Origin: Aplidium turbinatum
Lineage: Eukaryota; Chordata; Ascidiacea; Aplousobranchia; Polyclinidae
Length of the DNA stretch: 64,000 bases
Assembly: GCA_918807975.1 (NCBI GenBank)
Contig: OU964921.1
Span: 21,416,498 to 21,480,497, forward strand
Direction of reading: 5' to 3'
The number at the start of each line of letters is the position of its first letter. Within the stretch, counting starts at the first letter, position 1. Positions 22,865 to 33,399 of the stretch are shown piece after piece. A model generated the notes under the pieces. The model saw only the letters and a program-made list of their open reading frames with translations, ran no database searches and was not told where the DNA came from. The translations under genes were made by a program, and so were the position numbers.

Positions 22865-24444
22865 GTTTAAACAATGGACGTGCATTGGAGGCTATTTTTG
22901 ATGTTGTAATCGCAATGGCCCGTCAAGGTCAAGCATTGCGAGGGCATGAAGAGAAAAATTCAAGTTTGGTTGTTTTTATGAATGTGTTAAGCCAGCATAG
23001 TATACACGTCAGCTCTTGTTTGAAGCGGCAAAATAGATACAAATGGCTCAGCCATGACATCCAAAACGAGATATTGCAAAGGAGTTCGTTTGAAGTTTTG
23101 CGTCACATCCTACAACAAGTTAAAGCTGCTAAATTTTACAGCATTATAGCTGATGAAACGACGGATAACACGTGTCAACAACAGCTTTCTTTGTGTGTTC
23201 GTTATGTAGATGCATCTTTCATAATACAAGAAGATTTCTTGGGTTTGCACAGTCTTGAACAAGCAGATGCAAAACATCTTTTCAAAGTGATTAAGTCTGC
23301 TTTGCTTGCTCTTAATATTGACATCAATGATTGCTGTGGGTAAGCATACGATGGTGCTGCAAATATGCGTGGTCATATCAACGGTCTTCAGGCTTTGTTT
23401 CAGGAGGAAAATCCTCGTGCTACTTATGTTTACTGCGCTGGACACCAACTGAATTTGGTTTTGCAAGACGCGTTTACGGCAAGCCACGATGGCATGAACG
23501 CTATTAATGCTTTAAGTGCAGTGCACTATATCAAAGGATCCCCAAAGCGACTGTCTATGATGATGATGACTGTCTATGTTTATAAACTTCCGCCTAGATG
23601 ATGTGCAAGATTCATCTTATTCTCTGCGTCCGCTCATTGAGGCGTTCCTAAGTAATTATGAAAAGATTCTGAATTGGCTTCATTCAGCGTCTACTAACGG
23701 CAGTGGTCTTGATGCTGTAAATCGTAGTAAAGCCAGATCTCTACTTGCTTCATTAGAAACTTTCACAGTATTTTTCAACCTTCGTTTGTTGCAGCATTTG
23801 CTTTTGTCATTTCACCCGGCGCATGTCGCTGTGCAAAGCAAACAGATGTCTGTGGGAAACTGCAAAACATTAATTGCCAACTTGATCGACGTGACGTCAG
23901 CTGATGCCACAGCAAGACAAAACGCTGAAGAATTTTTTAAAATTGTGAAGGAAGAAGCCATTACCATGAAATTTGATGAACCAAGCATTCGTTTAAGTCA
24001 CTACCGTTCACTGCGTTCAGCCACTCCTGATATCTCCAAAGTGGAGGATTATTTTATTGCAACTTATGGTGAAGTTTTTTCTAATGCTGCCACTTCTTTA
24101 GTTACTCGCTATTCCTCCACAAACTTGCAAAATGTAGAAAAAATCCTGTTGGGAGAAGAAATTTCAGTCGACAGTCTAAAATAAATTTGCCCAGATGTCA
24201 ATGCAGATGGTATTGCAAATGAATCACGCCAGCTTCGTGCGTATGAAATCCAAAAAGCAGAGAGAGAAAACTTTTCTCCAGCTGATCTAACCAAGTTATT
24301 CAAAGACAATTCCACATTGAGCAATTGAGCATCCTTCTGCCTAATATTGCCATACTGCTCAAGCTGTACTAGTTGTGAAGAGGAGCGATCTTTCAGCACG
24401 TTGCGTAGAGTTAAAACATATCTACGCAGTACCATGACCCAAAA

Positions 24445-27400
24445 ATGACTGAATTATGTTTGCATTTTGACAACCCACAAGTAAAGAGTAGACGACTTGG
24501 ACAGAAACTAACTCGATTCTTTTCTTTGAGACAGATATGGAACAGAAGACTAGCTTTGGAACAGGGATCGTTTCAGAATAAGACTAGGTCAGAAAGCGAG
24601 GCAGACTCCGACGCAGCTCAGCATCAGCCAAGAGCAGTTAGCTACAGAAGACAAGGTAGAAGAGTCCCTCGTTATGTTGACCAAGTATTCGCAGTTTGCC
24701 TAAGGTGTGCGCATGCAAAAGAAAAACTGATCTTTTTGAAGAGATGTGCAAGTCGTAACGTTTTACTTCCGTCGAACCACCGTCAAGGTATGGATTTTGA
24801 TCTTTTAATACAGCAGCAAAATCGAAAATTTTCTAAAGAGCTCGCAACCCTTAAAATACAAGCTAAAAGCGACATAGGCTTATGGAGTGCATTATCGGAA
24901 TCCCAGCGCTTTCTAATCAATGAGAAACGTCTCAAAGAAAAGAATCGTTTTATTCGTAAATTCAACTGGTTGGTGTCTAAACAAAATTCAACCATAGAAG
25001 CTTTGACCCGGAATAGTGTGAGAAAAACTAAAAGTTCCAAGAATGCCAATGACAGAAAGAGATACCGTGCACGTCGCAAATTTAAGGCAATGCAGGAAGC
25101 CATGAATAGAGCCAATCATCTGATCTTGAATAAATCGTCTCTTAGCCTAGATGATCAAGATAAACTTTTCCTTATGAATGGTTTAAATTTTGCACCGACC
25201 CCAAACTGGACAGAGACAGTTGAAAACACTGAATGGTATAATGCCTACCAACACATCAGGCGGGTTGAGTGGAAAGACGTTTTCTTTGATGAAAGTACTG
25301 AACAAACAGCTATACCGAAAAAACTCAAAATAACTAAAACTTCCAGACCTCAGTTAGATCAAATTCACCAGAAAACCAAAGTGTATGTAAACATGGCATT
25401 TAGTAAACTTAGAAATTTGGGAACAGCGGTCAAACAAGGCTATCATAAACACAATAACCTCACTACTGCACAGCGCAACAGCCTTAACAAAATTCGAAAA
25501 TTGGTGTCTGAGAAAAAAATTGTGATTTGCAAATCAGACAAAGACGGCAAAATTGTTTTACTTGATTACCAGGATTATGACCAAATTTTGAAAGAACAAC
25601 TTAAGCAGTTTCAAACGTTGCCCTACAATCCCACCACCATCAACAAACACATGGATCAAATTAGAAAGCACTGCGAGGATTTTGTCTTGAGATTGCATAA
25701 ATTGGGTGTCGTTGACGATAATCTGCTATACCATACAACCGGATTTAAACTAAAAGGTTCATCCTACCATTGAGAGACAGGTAAAAATGCCAAACATTTT
25801 CGGGATAATCAACCAGCCTACTGTTACCCTCTCTTCAAAACACACAAACTGATTTCGGAAAATTTATCCGCTGTCAATGTCAAAGACATTCCAGTACGTC
25901 TACTTCAATCTGCTGGAATGATTACTACATCCCGCATCACCGCTTTCCTTGAAAAACTATTGGCACCCATCAGCATCAAATTTTGCCAATCCAATCCGAA
26001 CGAATACTGCAGGGATAGCAGAAACTATATTGAGGAGCTATTGTCCTGGCAGAGTACAAATTCAAGTACAATTGATAACGTTTTGAAGAAATCGCCCTTA
26101 TACATTGTAGCGGCGGATGTGAAATCACTTTATCCTTCTCTTAAACGTTCAGTCGTTGATGTTGCCTTGTATAGCGCTTTGAACACACACACCACATTTT
26201 CTGCTGAAGCTAAGAAAACAATTGTTGATTTAAATAATTTCTGTATGAACAATGTTGTGACTCAATATCAAGAGCATTTTTTCACTCAAACTGATGGTAT
26301 TATAACTGGAGATAACAACTCAGTTTTACTTGCTAATATAACTATGCATTTCATTCTGCAATCTCTGTGTACAGTTATTAACCAAGCATGCATTTTCAAA
26401 AGATTCATTGACGACATCATTTGGCTTTCATTTGGACTCGAAACAACTAATAATATAAAATTAGCGCTTATTAATAATTTCGCCAAATTTGGACTTGAAT
26501 TAACATTCAGACAGGTTGATACTTCTCAAGAGACAGGCGCAGTGGAATTTTTAGATGTCAATCATTGCATCACCCATGGTAACAAGTTTAAATTTACAAC
26601 TGAAGATTTCGTCAAAGCTACAGCAAAAGATCGTTGCTTCATAAATGGAAAGTCGCACCACCTTATATCCACCTTCAAATCCATATTATACGGAGAAGCC
26701 ATTCGAATGCGTCTTCTGAATGAGTGCCATGAACATTACATTTCCAGCTTGTCAAGACTCAAAGAAAAAGCTACTAGGTCAGATTTCCCTATCGCGATGA
26801 CAAATGACATGATTGGAATTGCTTCAACTTGGACTGACAGACTTAGGCCACCTAAACCTCAAAAGAAAAACAGCAAGACTGTGTGGGCTACTGCTTTCCC
26901 AGCTTTATTAAAAATGAGTGAAAAAGAAAAGGAACTTAAACCTGATGTCATGGTCACATACACAAGGCCAAAAACAATTGGAAATTATGTTACAAACTAC
27001 AAAGATCTATAAAAAAAAATCCAATCTTCTGTTCTACAAAGAGGTTATTCTGCCCCTTGTGGTCGCTGTGCGTTGTGTGGTAACCATGGTCATCATCGTT
27101 TGTCAATGGTTTCACGTACAACGACATTGAGCACTCCGCAAAGACTTTTTAAGTTAAAACAGGAACTCAATTGCAGCAATTATGGGATTTATGTAGCAAC
27201 ATGTTTACTTTGCCATGAACAATATGTTGGACAAACGGTTAATAAATTTTCGGTTCGCTGGTCAGGCCATCGTGCAACTTGGAACACTTTCGATTTTTCT
27301 TCTAATAATGACAGGGCTGCGTTATTAAAACATTTTGCTGTATTTCATGATCTAAGTACTGAACCACAACTTTCCCAATGCTACAATGTCACATTTGTTG

Positions 27401-27501
27401 AACAACCCAATATTGATAATCTAGATGCTTGTGAAGATAAATGGATACATAGGATACATGCCAAAATAAATATCCAAAAATTAATTCTGCCACAAGTTTA
27501 A
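24445..27501 (+). pseudogene. PLE reverse transcriptase with GIY-YIG endonuclease
   Basis: One reading frame runs from about 24445 to 27501 with two interruptions (near 25.77 and 27.01 kb). The N-terminal part is basic and helical, ending in LVSEKKIVICKSDKDGKIVL, typical of the PLE RT N-terminus. RT core motifs follow: AADVKSLYPSL near 26110, TQTDGIITGDNNSVLLAN near 26290 and FIDDII near 26400, the catalytic box. A Cys/His linker (CGRCALCGNHGHH, about 27055) leads to the GIY-YIG domain: YGIYVATC near 27181, YVGQT near 27222, RWSGHR, and a glutamate in CEDKWIHRI. This domain order (RT then GIY-YIG) defines Penelope-type elements, which prime at nicked target DNA. Confidence 0.93.
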
Positions 27502-28138
27502 CTTTTTGACGCTCCACTACATTTTTGGTATTTTTTTAATATTTTACTGCCTTATTATTCACTGCCTTCTTTGCCTACTCTTTTTTCCACAATGCTACAT
27601 TTTGTGTTTTCCAAGACGCTCCATTTAATTATTTTCGCTGTACTTAGTTTGTTTATCACTGCCTTTGACTGCCGTGTTCCGCATATACTTTATTTATTTT
27701 CTTTGCCATAATTTGTCACAACGCTACATTTGCAGGCTTTGCTCATCGCTCTTTCATCATTTCTAGTTTATAATTTATATTTGATACGTAATTTACTTTA
27801 CTGCCGGCTTGGTTTAGTTTTCATTCAGCATTTTTTCAATATTTATGCTTATGCTTTTTCAATTTTTTACGCTCATGTTTTGGCATTATTGCGTCACTGT
27901 AATGTTGTTTAAAACATTACTTGTAGGTTTTAACTGCCCTTTATCAGAACTGACGATGCACTGAATAAGTGCGAAATATATTTTCTGTAACATCTACTGA
28001 CAACTGATCCCTGTTACCTTAGCAATTGAGGTTTTAGCTTTCTAGATATGGAACAGGGATCGTTTCAGAATAAGACTAGGTCAGAAAGCGAGGCAGACTC
28101 CGACGCAGCTCAGCATCAGCCAAGAGCAGTTAGCTACA
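24557..28138 (+). mobile_element. Penelope-like element (PLE) between identical 90-bp repeats
   Basis: The borders are 90-bp direct repeats, 24557-24646 and 28049-28138, that I read as identical (starting TGGAACAGGGATCGTTTCAG). PLEs commonly carry such terminal pseudo-LTR repeats, and their coding frame can cross the first one, as here. The element has a reverse transcriptase with a C-terminal GIY-YIG nuclease and a hammerhead-like motif shortly before the right repeat. It landed beside the ZMYM1-like hAT relic and ends two bases before the MULE TSD at 28141. The identical repeats argue for a recent insertion. Confidence 0.85.
27945..27987 (+). ncRNA. Hammerhead-like ribozyme motif of the PLE
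   Basis: CAGAA, CTGACGA, a stem-loop with GCACT/AGTGC arms (one extra T before it), GAA, then the self-complementary ATATAT, one base, and TTCTG. CAGAA and TTCTG pair as stem I. This is the order of a minimal hammerhead core (CUGANGA ... GAA). PLEs are known to carry minimal hammerheads in their terminal repeats. A second copy at 55670-55711 differs by compensating changes. Self-cleavage is inferred only. Confidence 0.6.
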
Positions 28139-28150
28139 TAAGTTTAAATG

Positions 28151-29603
28151 GTTATAGGTGAATTGTTCGTAAACAGTTTTTCGTAAAACAATTGTTCGTA
28201 AACAATTGTTCGTAAAAGCAATTCTTCGTAAAGCAATTCTTCGTATACATCAATTCTTCGTGTAGGTGAATTGTTCGTAAACAGGTGATAGGTCAATTGT
28301 TTGTGAACAATTTTTCGCAACAGCAAGGTTTGTCTTGCAATTTCCGATGAAGGTGCATAATGCAAATTTCCCTGAATAACCAAGTTACGAGACATAAACA
28401 AATAAGCACAATGAAAAAGCGCATTTTTTGTTATTTATTGGAATACAACAATTGTCTGTGTTTAGCAATTCTTTGCTTACACTACCAATACTACTTTAAG
28501 TAACTTCGTACAAATTGTCCACAACCACAAGCCAAGTTTAGTATGAAGTATTGTGTGCGATTCCACGCAAGTAGGCTAATCACAAATTTCATCATCTTGA
28601 AAGTCTTGACGCCAGGTTCGGACGACTCTAGTTTGTCTTTCTGCACTGTCCTTGTACTTCTTCTTTGGAGGGAGTCCTGCCTGGCCACTGACATACTGTT
28701 CAATGCCAACCTCATTTAGGTTTTGCTCTCGCTTGATTGCAGATATGAACTTCCAAATATCTGGATGATTTGCAGATACCTGGAACATGAACCCTCTGTG
28801 CCATCCTTCAATGCTATTATTAGTTTTGGGAAGGCCACTGAGGACGCCATCATAGCAGTTCCACATTTGAATTGCAAACATTGGAGGACGGCGCCCTTGA
28901 CGACGATCTGGGCGCCCAACCCAAGTGTCTTCAAAGTAGTCAATTACTGGCTGAGCAACATCTGGTAATACATTCCCATCGTTTTTCTCCAAATGCACTG
29001 GCACAAATGGAAGAACCAGCCACGGTGAGTTGAAAGTGGGTACTCTCTGCTTACTGCATTGACCATGGCCATCTCAAAGTCAGTCATGATTGTCTCTGGA
29101 ACAGCAACAGCAGGTAACAACTCCATGAATGTATGTCCCTCTCCTTTTGTCCCCCAGCAGGGCATACACCAGAGGCACTGAAGTGTTTTCCGTCAGTCCG
29201 TGTATTGTGTAAAGCTGTTCAAACAGTGAAGGCACTGTCTTGAAGGTGCCATCAGCATACCAGTGCTTTGAACGGGCAAGGAGCTGCAGATTTCTTTCAG
29301 TGGCTCAATTATGTGTTTAAGCACAATTAGCACATCTCTAGCATATAGGCTACCCTAATTGATTGTTCGTAAACAATTGTAACTGTTTTTTAAAAAAAAA
29401 GCTGTAGCCTAACTTTTATGAACATTTGTTTACGAACAATTAGTATTACGGTCAATTGCATGCCCGAAGAATTGCTTTACGAAGAATTGCTTTACGAAGA
29501 ATTGCTTTACAAAGAATTGCTTTACGAAGAATTGCTTTTACGAAGAATTGCTTACGAACAATTGTTTTACGAAAAACTGTTTACGAAGAAAACGTCGGAC
29601 ACC
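28151..29603 (-). mobile_element. MULE with minisatellite-like inverted ends, 10-bp TSD
   Basis: TSD AGTTTAAATG at 28141-28150 and 29604-29613. Both ends consist of repeated 14-16-base units (CAATTCTTCGTAAAG and variants) in opposite orientation: about 28155-28310 and 29415-29590. As in foldback A, the outermost bases of the two ends do not match (GTTATAGGTGAATTG against GGTGTCCGACGTTTTC on the other strand). The interior encodes Mutator-like transposase on the minus strand. The element interrupts the reading frame of the gene at 29604-30241. Confidence 0.92.
28576..29263 (-). pseudogene. MULE transposase, frameshifted
   Basis: The minus strand encodes, in order: WYADGTFKTVPSLFEQLYTI (first catalytic Asp, near 29250), PETIMTDFEMAMVNA (second Asp, near 29080), GWFFHLCQCIWRK (conserved Cys/His), then DYFEDTWVGRPDRR, LPKTNNSIEGWHRGF (catalytic Glu, near 28810) and IWKFISAIKREQNLNEV. 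These are hallmark steps of animal MULE transposases. The frame changes at least twice, near 29110-29140 and near 28987 (CIWRK to NDGNVLPDV). The FLYWCH/zinc N-terminus usual in animal families is absent, so the copy is internally shortened and dead. Confidence 0.92.
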
Positions 29604-30241
29604 AGTTTAAATGCCTCGCCAAGTCATTGAGTTCTCCCTGAGAAAAAGTTGACAAGGTAAAATAGCAGGAGGATATTCGATTTCAGCAAGGGTGGAATCG
29701 CTGTCAGTGGAAGCTTGGTCGTCTTCGCTGTCAGGAAGTAAATCCAATTGTGGCAACCCTTCAAAATCAGAAACAGGAAGTTTTTCTCTGTGTAGCACTG
29801 GCCTGGTTGCTGAAGCTAGGTTTGGATATTGCTAGGAAGTCCTATTTTTCCTGTTTATGCCTTTTATGTTTACTGCACAAAAATAGTAGTCGCTTTATGA
29901 TCTTTTGGTTCACACCACTCCATTGGAATACCAAACCTTAATCCTTTTCTTCTTTTGTTCGTCCATTGACGTAAATGTTCTTTGCAAGTTTTGCAAACAA
30001 TGTGGAGAGCCCAAGACTTATCTTGATCCCCCAACTTCACTTTAAAGTAAGCAAGATAAGCACGCTTTACAAAATCATTGATTGGTTTTCTATTAGACTC
30101 TAATGTGTAATCACCGCAGATGTAGCAGAAAATATTTGTGTTATTGAGACAACGTCTTCTAGATGTTGTAGCCATAAGCGCGCTAGATCCCTCCCCCCAA
30201 AAAAGCACCATTATGCTATCTTGATTTGCACCTACTAGCAT
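29604..30241 (-). pseudogene. N-terminal part of an unnamed TE-associated protein (KLGDQDKSW family)
   Basis: A 123-codon frame (30241-29870) holds FCYICGDYTLESNRKPINDF, YFKVKLGDQDKSWALHIVC, KTCKEHLRQW and GIPMEWCEPKDH: paired Cys residues that could bind zinc. A second frame (29798-29607) continues with an acidic LLPDSEDDQASTDSD linker and stops being readable where the MULE is inserted (QLFSQGELNDLARHLN in an adjacent frame). I recognise this as a family common in invertebrate TE-rich DNA, usually left uncharacterised. Another N-terminal piece lies at 45880-46150 and a likely C-terminal piece at 59103-59300. Function unknown. Confidence 0.65.
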
Positions 30242-30534
30242 TTAACACAGAAAACAATTGTCTTGGCATTGTCTGCTTTCATTGTTTGTTTTAGAATGTA
30301 ATGCAAGAGTAATAATAAAGGTTGTAATCCCATAATGACAGCATTAAAACTATTGTATTTGTGCTGCTTTGTAGGGCAATTGTAAAAAATTCAAAATCAC
30401 TGTAACTAAAAAAGTTGACCTGATGGAGAAAAACTGATTGTATTTTCGGAATCAGCGCCCCAAAGTTAGTCTAAATCAGTTCAAAAACTGCCGGCACCAA
30501 AAATTGTGTCGGCCAGTGTAATCAGAATTCACAA

Positions 30535-30680
30535 AGACGAAAACAAATGCCGATTTAGTGGACTTGTTTTGATGAAGTTTGCACACTTCACATCATTCAA
30601 CACTTCGTGCAGCTCTTGAGACAGCTTTTTTGCAGCAAAGGCCTCTCTGTTGGGAAAGCAATAAGTCCATTCAGCACTTG
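30535..30680 (-). pseudogene. Fragment of a hAT transposase
   Basis: The minus strand reads NREAFAAKKLSQELHEVLND followed by FIKTSPLNRHLF. This matches the segment of ZBED/SCAND-type hAT transposases after the conserved CxxHR motif. A short, isolated fragment. Confidence 0.6.
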
Positions 30681-30708
30681 GGCTTTGTCTTTGATGCGTT
30701 TTACCACA

Positions 30709-30870
30709 CCAGACTATGCGGTGTCCAACGTGTGGAAAACTTTGTCATAGTTTGTCCGACATAGCGTTCGTGACATATAGTGTAAGTTACAATATATATC
30801 CCGTAACTTTGTCTGAGATTTACATTTTTGTTGGGTTTACATTTAATAATAATAATAATAACAATAATAA
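30709..30870 (-). pseudogene. Fragment of a second PLE GIY-YIG domain
   Basis: The minus strand encodes SYGIYIVTYTICHERYVGQT followed by MTKFSTRW, clearly related to the GIY-YIG domain at 27180-27260 but diverged. It is preceded by a TAA microsatellite on the plus strand (30843-30870). Only the start of the domain is present. Confidence 0.8.
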
Positions 30871-31034
30871 AAGCGAAAATTGTTAAAACTTCTTGCACTA
30901 CGACAGTGTTTCTCAACCTTTTTTGGCCCAACGCCCCCTGTATAAACTGACGAAATTTTACCGCCCCCCAACAAAAACGATTAATTACAAAAAGCAAATC
31001 CATGTTTGCGAGCATGAAAACAGTATACTGGTAG

Positions 31035-32798
31035 TCAGTGTGAACCTTGGGCTTGGTGAGAAAGTGCCAGTTTCTTCACATCCGGAGTAAAGCCAGTGAG
31101 AAATATTCGAAGGTCACCTCTTTTGGATATGTTAAGTCGATTTCGCTGTTTGGTATGTAGCAGAACAACACAGCTGAATCCCTTTTCCACCATGTATGAG
31201 GTGGGAAATGCTACCAGGAAGATATGAGCTCTTTTAAATAGTTCTGGGTATCTCTCAGTTGCATGCAACCACATCTGTGCAAACCCTCGTGCTCGAAACT
31301 TGTTTTTCATCTGTTCATCATTTTGCACATCAATTGCTGTTTCCTGAATTTCCACATCCACTAATTCTGGGTTCGCCTCAAACGGATTTATCACCCAGTC
31401 AGGAATTTCCAGCTTATATAGGTCTTGAAACCGCCTCATAAAGCTTCCGTGTAACTTTTCCAGATGTGATGTGTAGACTTGAAGATCATTATCTATGACT
31501 TCTTTTGTCAATGACTTCAGCGATGCAAATTGTGCATATTCTGCTCGACTTATATTGTGTTTGTACAATATTAGTTTGGACATAAATGCCATGATGAGAC
31601 TTTTTGAGGCCACCAAATTTGTGTTTGACCCCTGAAGCTGCCGGTTTAACTCATTAATTTTTTCAAAAATGTCAGCCAAATATGCACAGTCAAGATGGCA
31701 TGACTTCAACTCGGTCGCCAGGTTAGGAGCAACTTCTTCAAGAAACTCCACCACATTGTCAAAGAGATGGAAGATTCGATTCAAACAGCTCCCTTTGGAT
31801 AGCCACCGTACCTCTGTGTGCAGTAGTAAACGTTCGAAGTCTTCTTCCTTCTCATGGCAGAGTTTGCGAAACAACCTGTCATTCAAACTGCTCGCTTTGA
31901 TTTTATTTATTGCCTGAATAATTATCTGCAGAGATTTGTGCAACTTTGGGCTCAGTTCCTTCGCAGCAAGATGTTGTCGATGGATAATGCAGTGAATGGC
32001 AAAGACACCTGGTACAACTTTCTTAAGATACGATATGAAACCTTTGTGACACCCAATCATTGCAGATGCACCATCTGTAGCACAAGCTATTATGTTTTTC
32101 ATGGGTATTTTCTTTTCTGCACAAAAATCTTGAAGAGTATGGAAAATTGATTCACCCTTTGTATCTGTTTCAAGTGTTCTTGCAAACAACATTTCTTCTC
32201 TAGCTTCTCCATTGTGTATAAAACGCACATAGGCCATAAGCAAGGCCTCATTTCCCTGTAAGGTAGACTCATCCAATTGTATTGCAAATTCAGTCTTTTG
32301 AAGAATGTCACAGAGTTGCTCTTCGATGTCTGCGCCCATTTCATCAATGCGTCGCTGAACTGAGTCATTGCTAAGAGGTATCACCTTCAAGAAATCTGCA
32401 CTTTGATGAAGAACAGTTTGAGATACTTCTTTAATGGCAGGAAGAATAAGTGTTTCTCCAATTGTATGTGATTTAGCGCACTGAGCTATTAGGCGAGATA
32501 TATTGTACGAAGCAATCAGTCCCTCATCAGTCTGCACAGTGGTTTTCTTTGATGTAATTGTAGTACGTTTTTCATACTTTTCCTTCAACCTCTTAAAATA
32601 GTCCAAATTATTCGAAGAAGATGCTGGGTGCTTCTTTGTAAGGTGATCGCTTAGACGAGATGGCTTCATTGCCTCATTGGAAAATGTGTTATGGCATATC
32701 AAACATAGCGGCATTTGAGGATTGTGTGGTGATGGTATGAATCCGAATTTTAAGTAATCCACACTGTATTGCCGACATTTCTTCTTGCAATGTGCCAT
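31035..32798 (-). CDS. hAT transposase with BED-type zinc finger (ZBED5/SCAND3-like)
   Basis: 587 codons without a break. Residues 32-57 form a BED-like finger (CLIC ... HLTKKH). The RNase H-fold core has D176 (IQLDESTLQG) and D242 (CATDGASAMIG), then the conserved HCIIHR (269-274) and EVRWLSKG (329-336). The C-terminal dimerisation part includes E538 in SYMVEKGFSC and KQRNRLNI. All three acidic catalytic positions and the RW motif are present, so the protein could be functional. Length fits the family (about 550-650). The start ATG at 32796-32798 is the first in frame and gives a normal N-terminus (MAHCKKKCRQYSVDYLKFGF). It sits in its own element with TIRs on both sides. Full-length family members include host-domesticated genes, but here the flanking TIRs and TSD show a transposon. 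Confidence 0.95.
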   Translation of the reverse strand: MAHCKKKCRQYSVDYLKFGFIPSPHNPQMPLCLICHNTFSNEAMKPSRLSDHLTKKHPASSSNNLDYFKRLKEKYEKRTTITSKKTTVQTDEGLIASYNISRLIAQCAKSHTIGETLILPAIKEVSQTVLHQSADFLKVIPLSNDSVQRRIDEMGADIEEQLCDILQKTEFAIQLDESTLQGNEALLMAYVRFIHNGEAREEMLFARTLETDTKGESIFHTLQDFCAEKKIPMKNIIACATDGASAMIGCHKGFISYLKKVVPGVFAIHCIIHRQHLAAKELSPKLHKSLQIIIQAINKIKASSLNDRLFRKLCHEKEEDFERLLLHTEVRWLSKGSCLNRIFHLFDNVVEFLEEVAPNLATELKSCHLDCAYLADIFEKINELNRQLQGSNTNLVASKSLIMAFMSKLILYKHNISRAEYAQFASLKSLTKEVIDNDLQVYTSHLEKLHGSFMRRFQDLYKLEIPDWVINPFEANPELVDVEIQETAIDVQNDEQMKNKFRARGFAQMWLHATERYPELFKRAHIFLVAFPTSYMVEKGFSCVVLLHTKQRNRLNISKRGDLRIFLTGFTPDVKKLALSHQAQGSH

Positions 32799-33399
32799 AA
32801 TTATTCGAACAGAATTACAGAAATTTATTATAGGATTACCTATATCTTATATGCCTAATTGCCTATTGCCCAGGGATATCTAGAGAAGGGGATATGAAGG
32901 CTCGCAGCGATTGCCTTATTCTCGTGACACTACCAGGGCGGTAGTTTGTAGTGCTTTAAACATGTAGTTCTTTTTAAAATCGTAGAAAGTTTTGTAGTGC
33001 AACTGGTACAATGAGCTACAGAAGACAGTTAGCAAATGTTACGTAGAGCATATTCAAAGAATACTTGTCTACAAAAACAGTTGAAAAGTTGCCAGTAAGC
33101 CAGGGTTCGATCTTAGCGGTAGTCCGCTAGCCAATGGCTAGTGAAAATTTGCCCGGACTAGTAGAAATGTTGCAGTACTAGTCCGATTGGCTAGTGAAAA
33201 TATTCGCTGGTGAAAAGTTTTGGTTTACAAAATGGCGATTGGCGACGTCACTCTCATTCTGAAATACTGCAGAAATTTGCTTGCCAGAGGCGAAATTGCA
33301 CGAAGAAGGCTGCAAAGTCGGTCAACTGAGCACGTGACTACTTTTTTCTCGCATTTTTGCTAGACACGACACGTGGTAGTAGTGAGCACGCCAGGTCGC

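Larger units (their letters stand above)
17719..24470 (+). pseudogene. ZMYM1-like hAT transposase gene, split by nested insertions
   Basis: A hAT transposase of the type often annotated as zinc finger MYM-type 1-like. The N-terminus is at 17719-18067 (ISEYFTSTSKRARI, VTCSNCVEAF); it resumes at 21181 (GFKDRQKGRYALNRHNGAKY), then at 22865 (KNSSLVVFMNVL, IIADETTDNTC with the first catalytic Asp, YCAGHQLNLVLQDA). It ends near 24470 with the hAT dimerisation segment SCEEERSFSTLRRVKTYLRS. The breaks at 18068 and 21342 are TE insertions with clean TSDs. In addition there is an in-frame stop at 23341-23343 (NDCCG then stop, followed by AYDGAANMRG), a frame change near 23570 and a stop near 24182. The gene is dead but its order is intact. 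The PLE insertion follows directly downstream. Confidence 0.9.

Noticed and set aside
24783-25115. 110-codon minus-strand frame
   Set aside because: Antisense shadow of the PLE reverse transcriptase frame.
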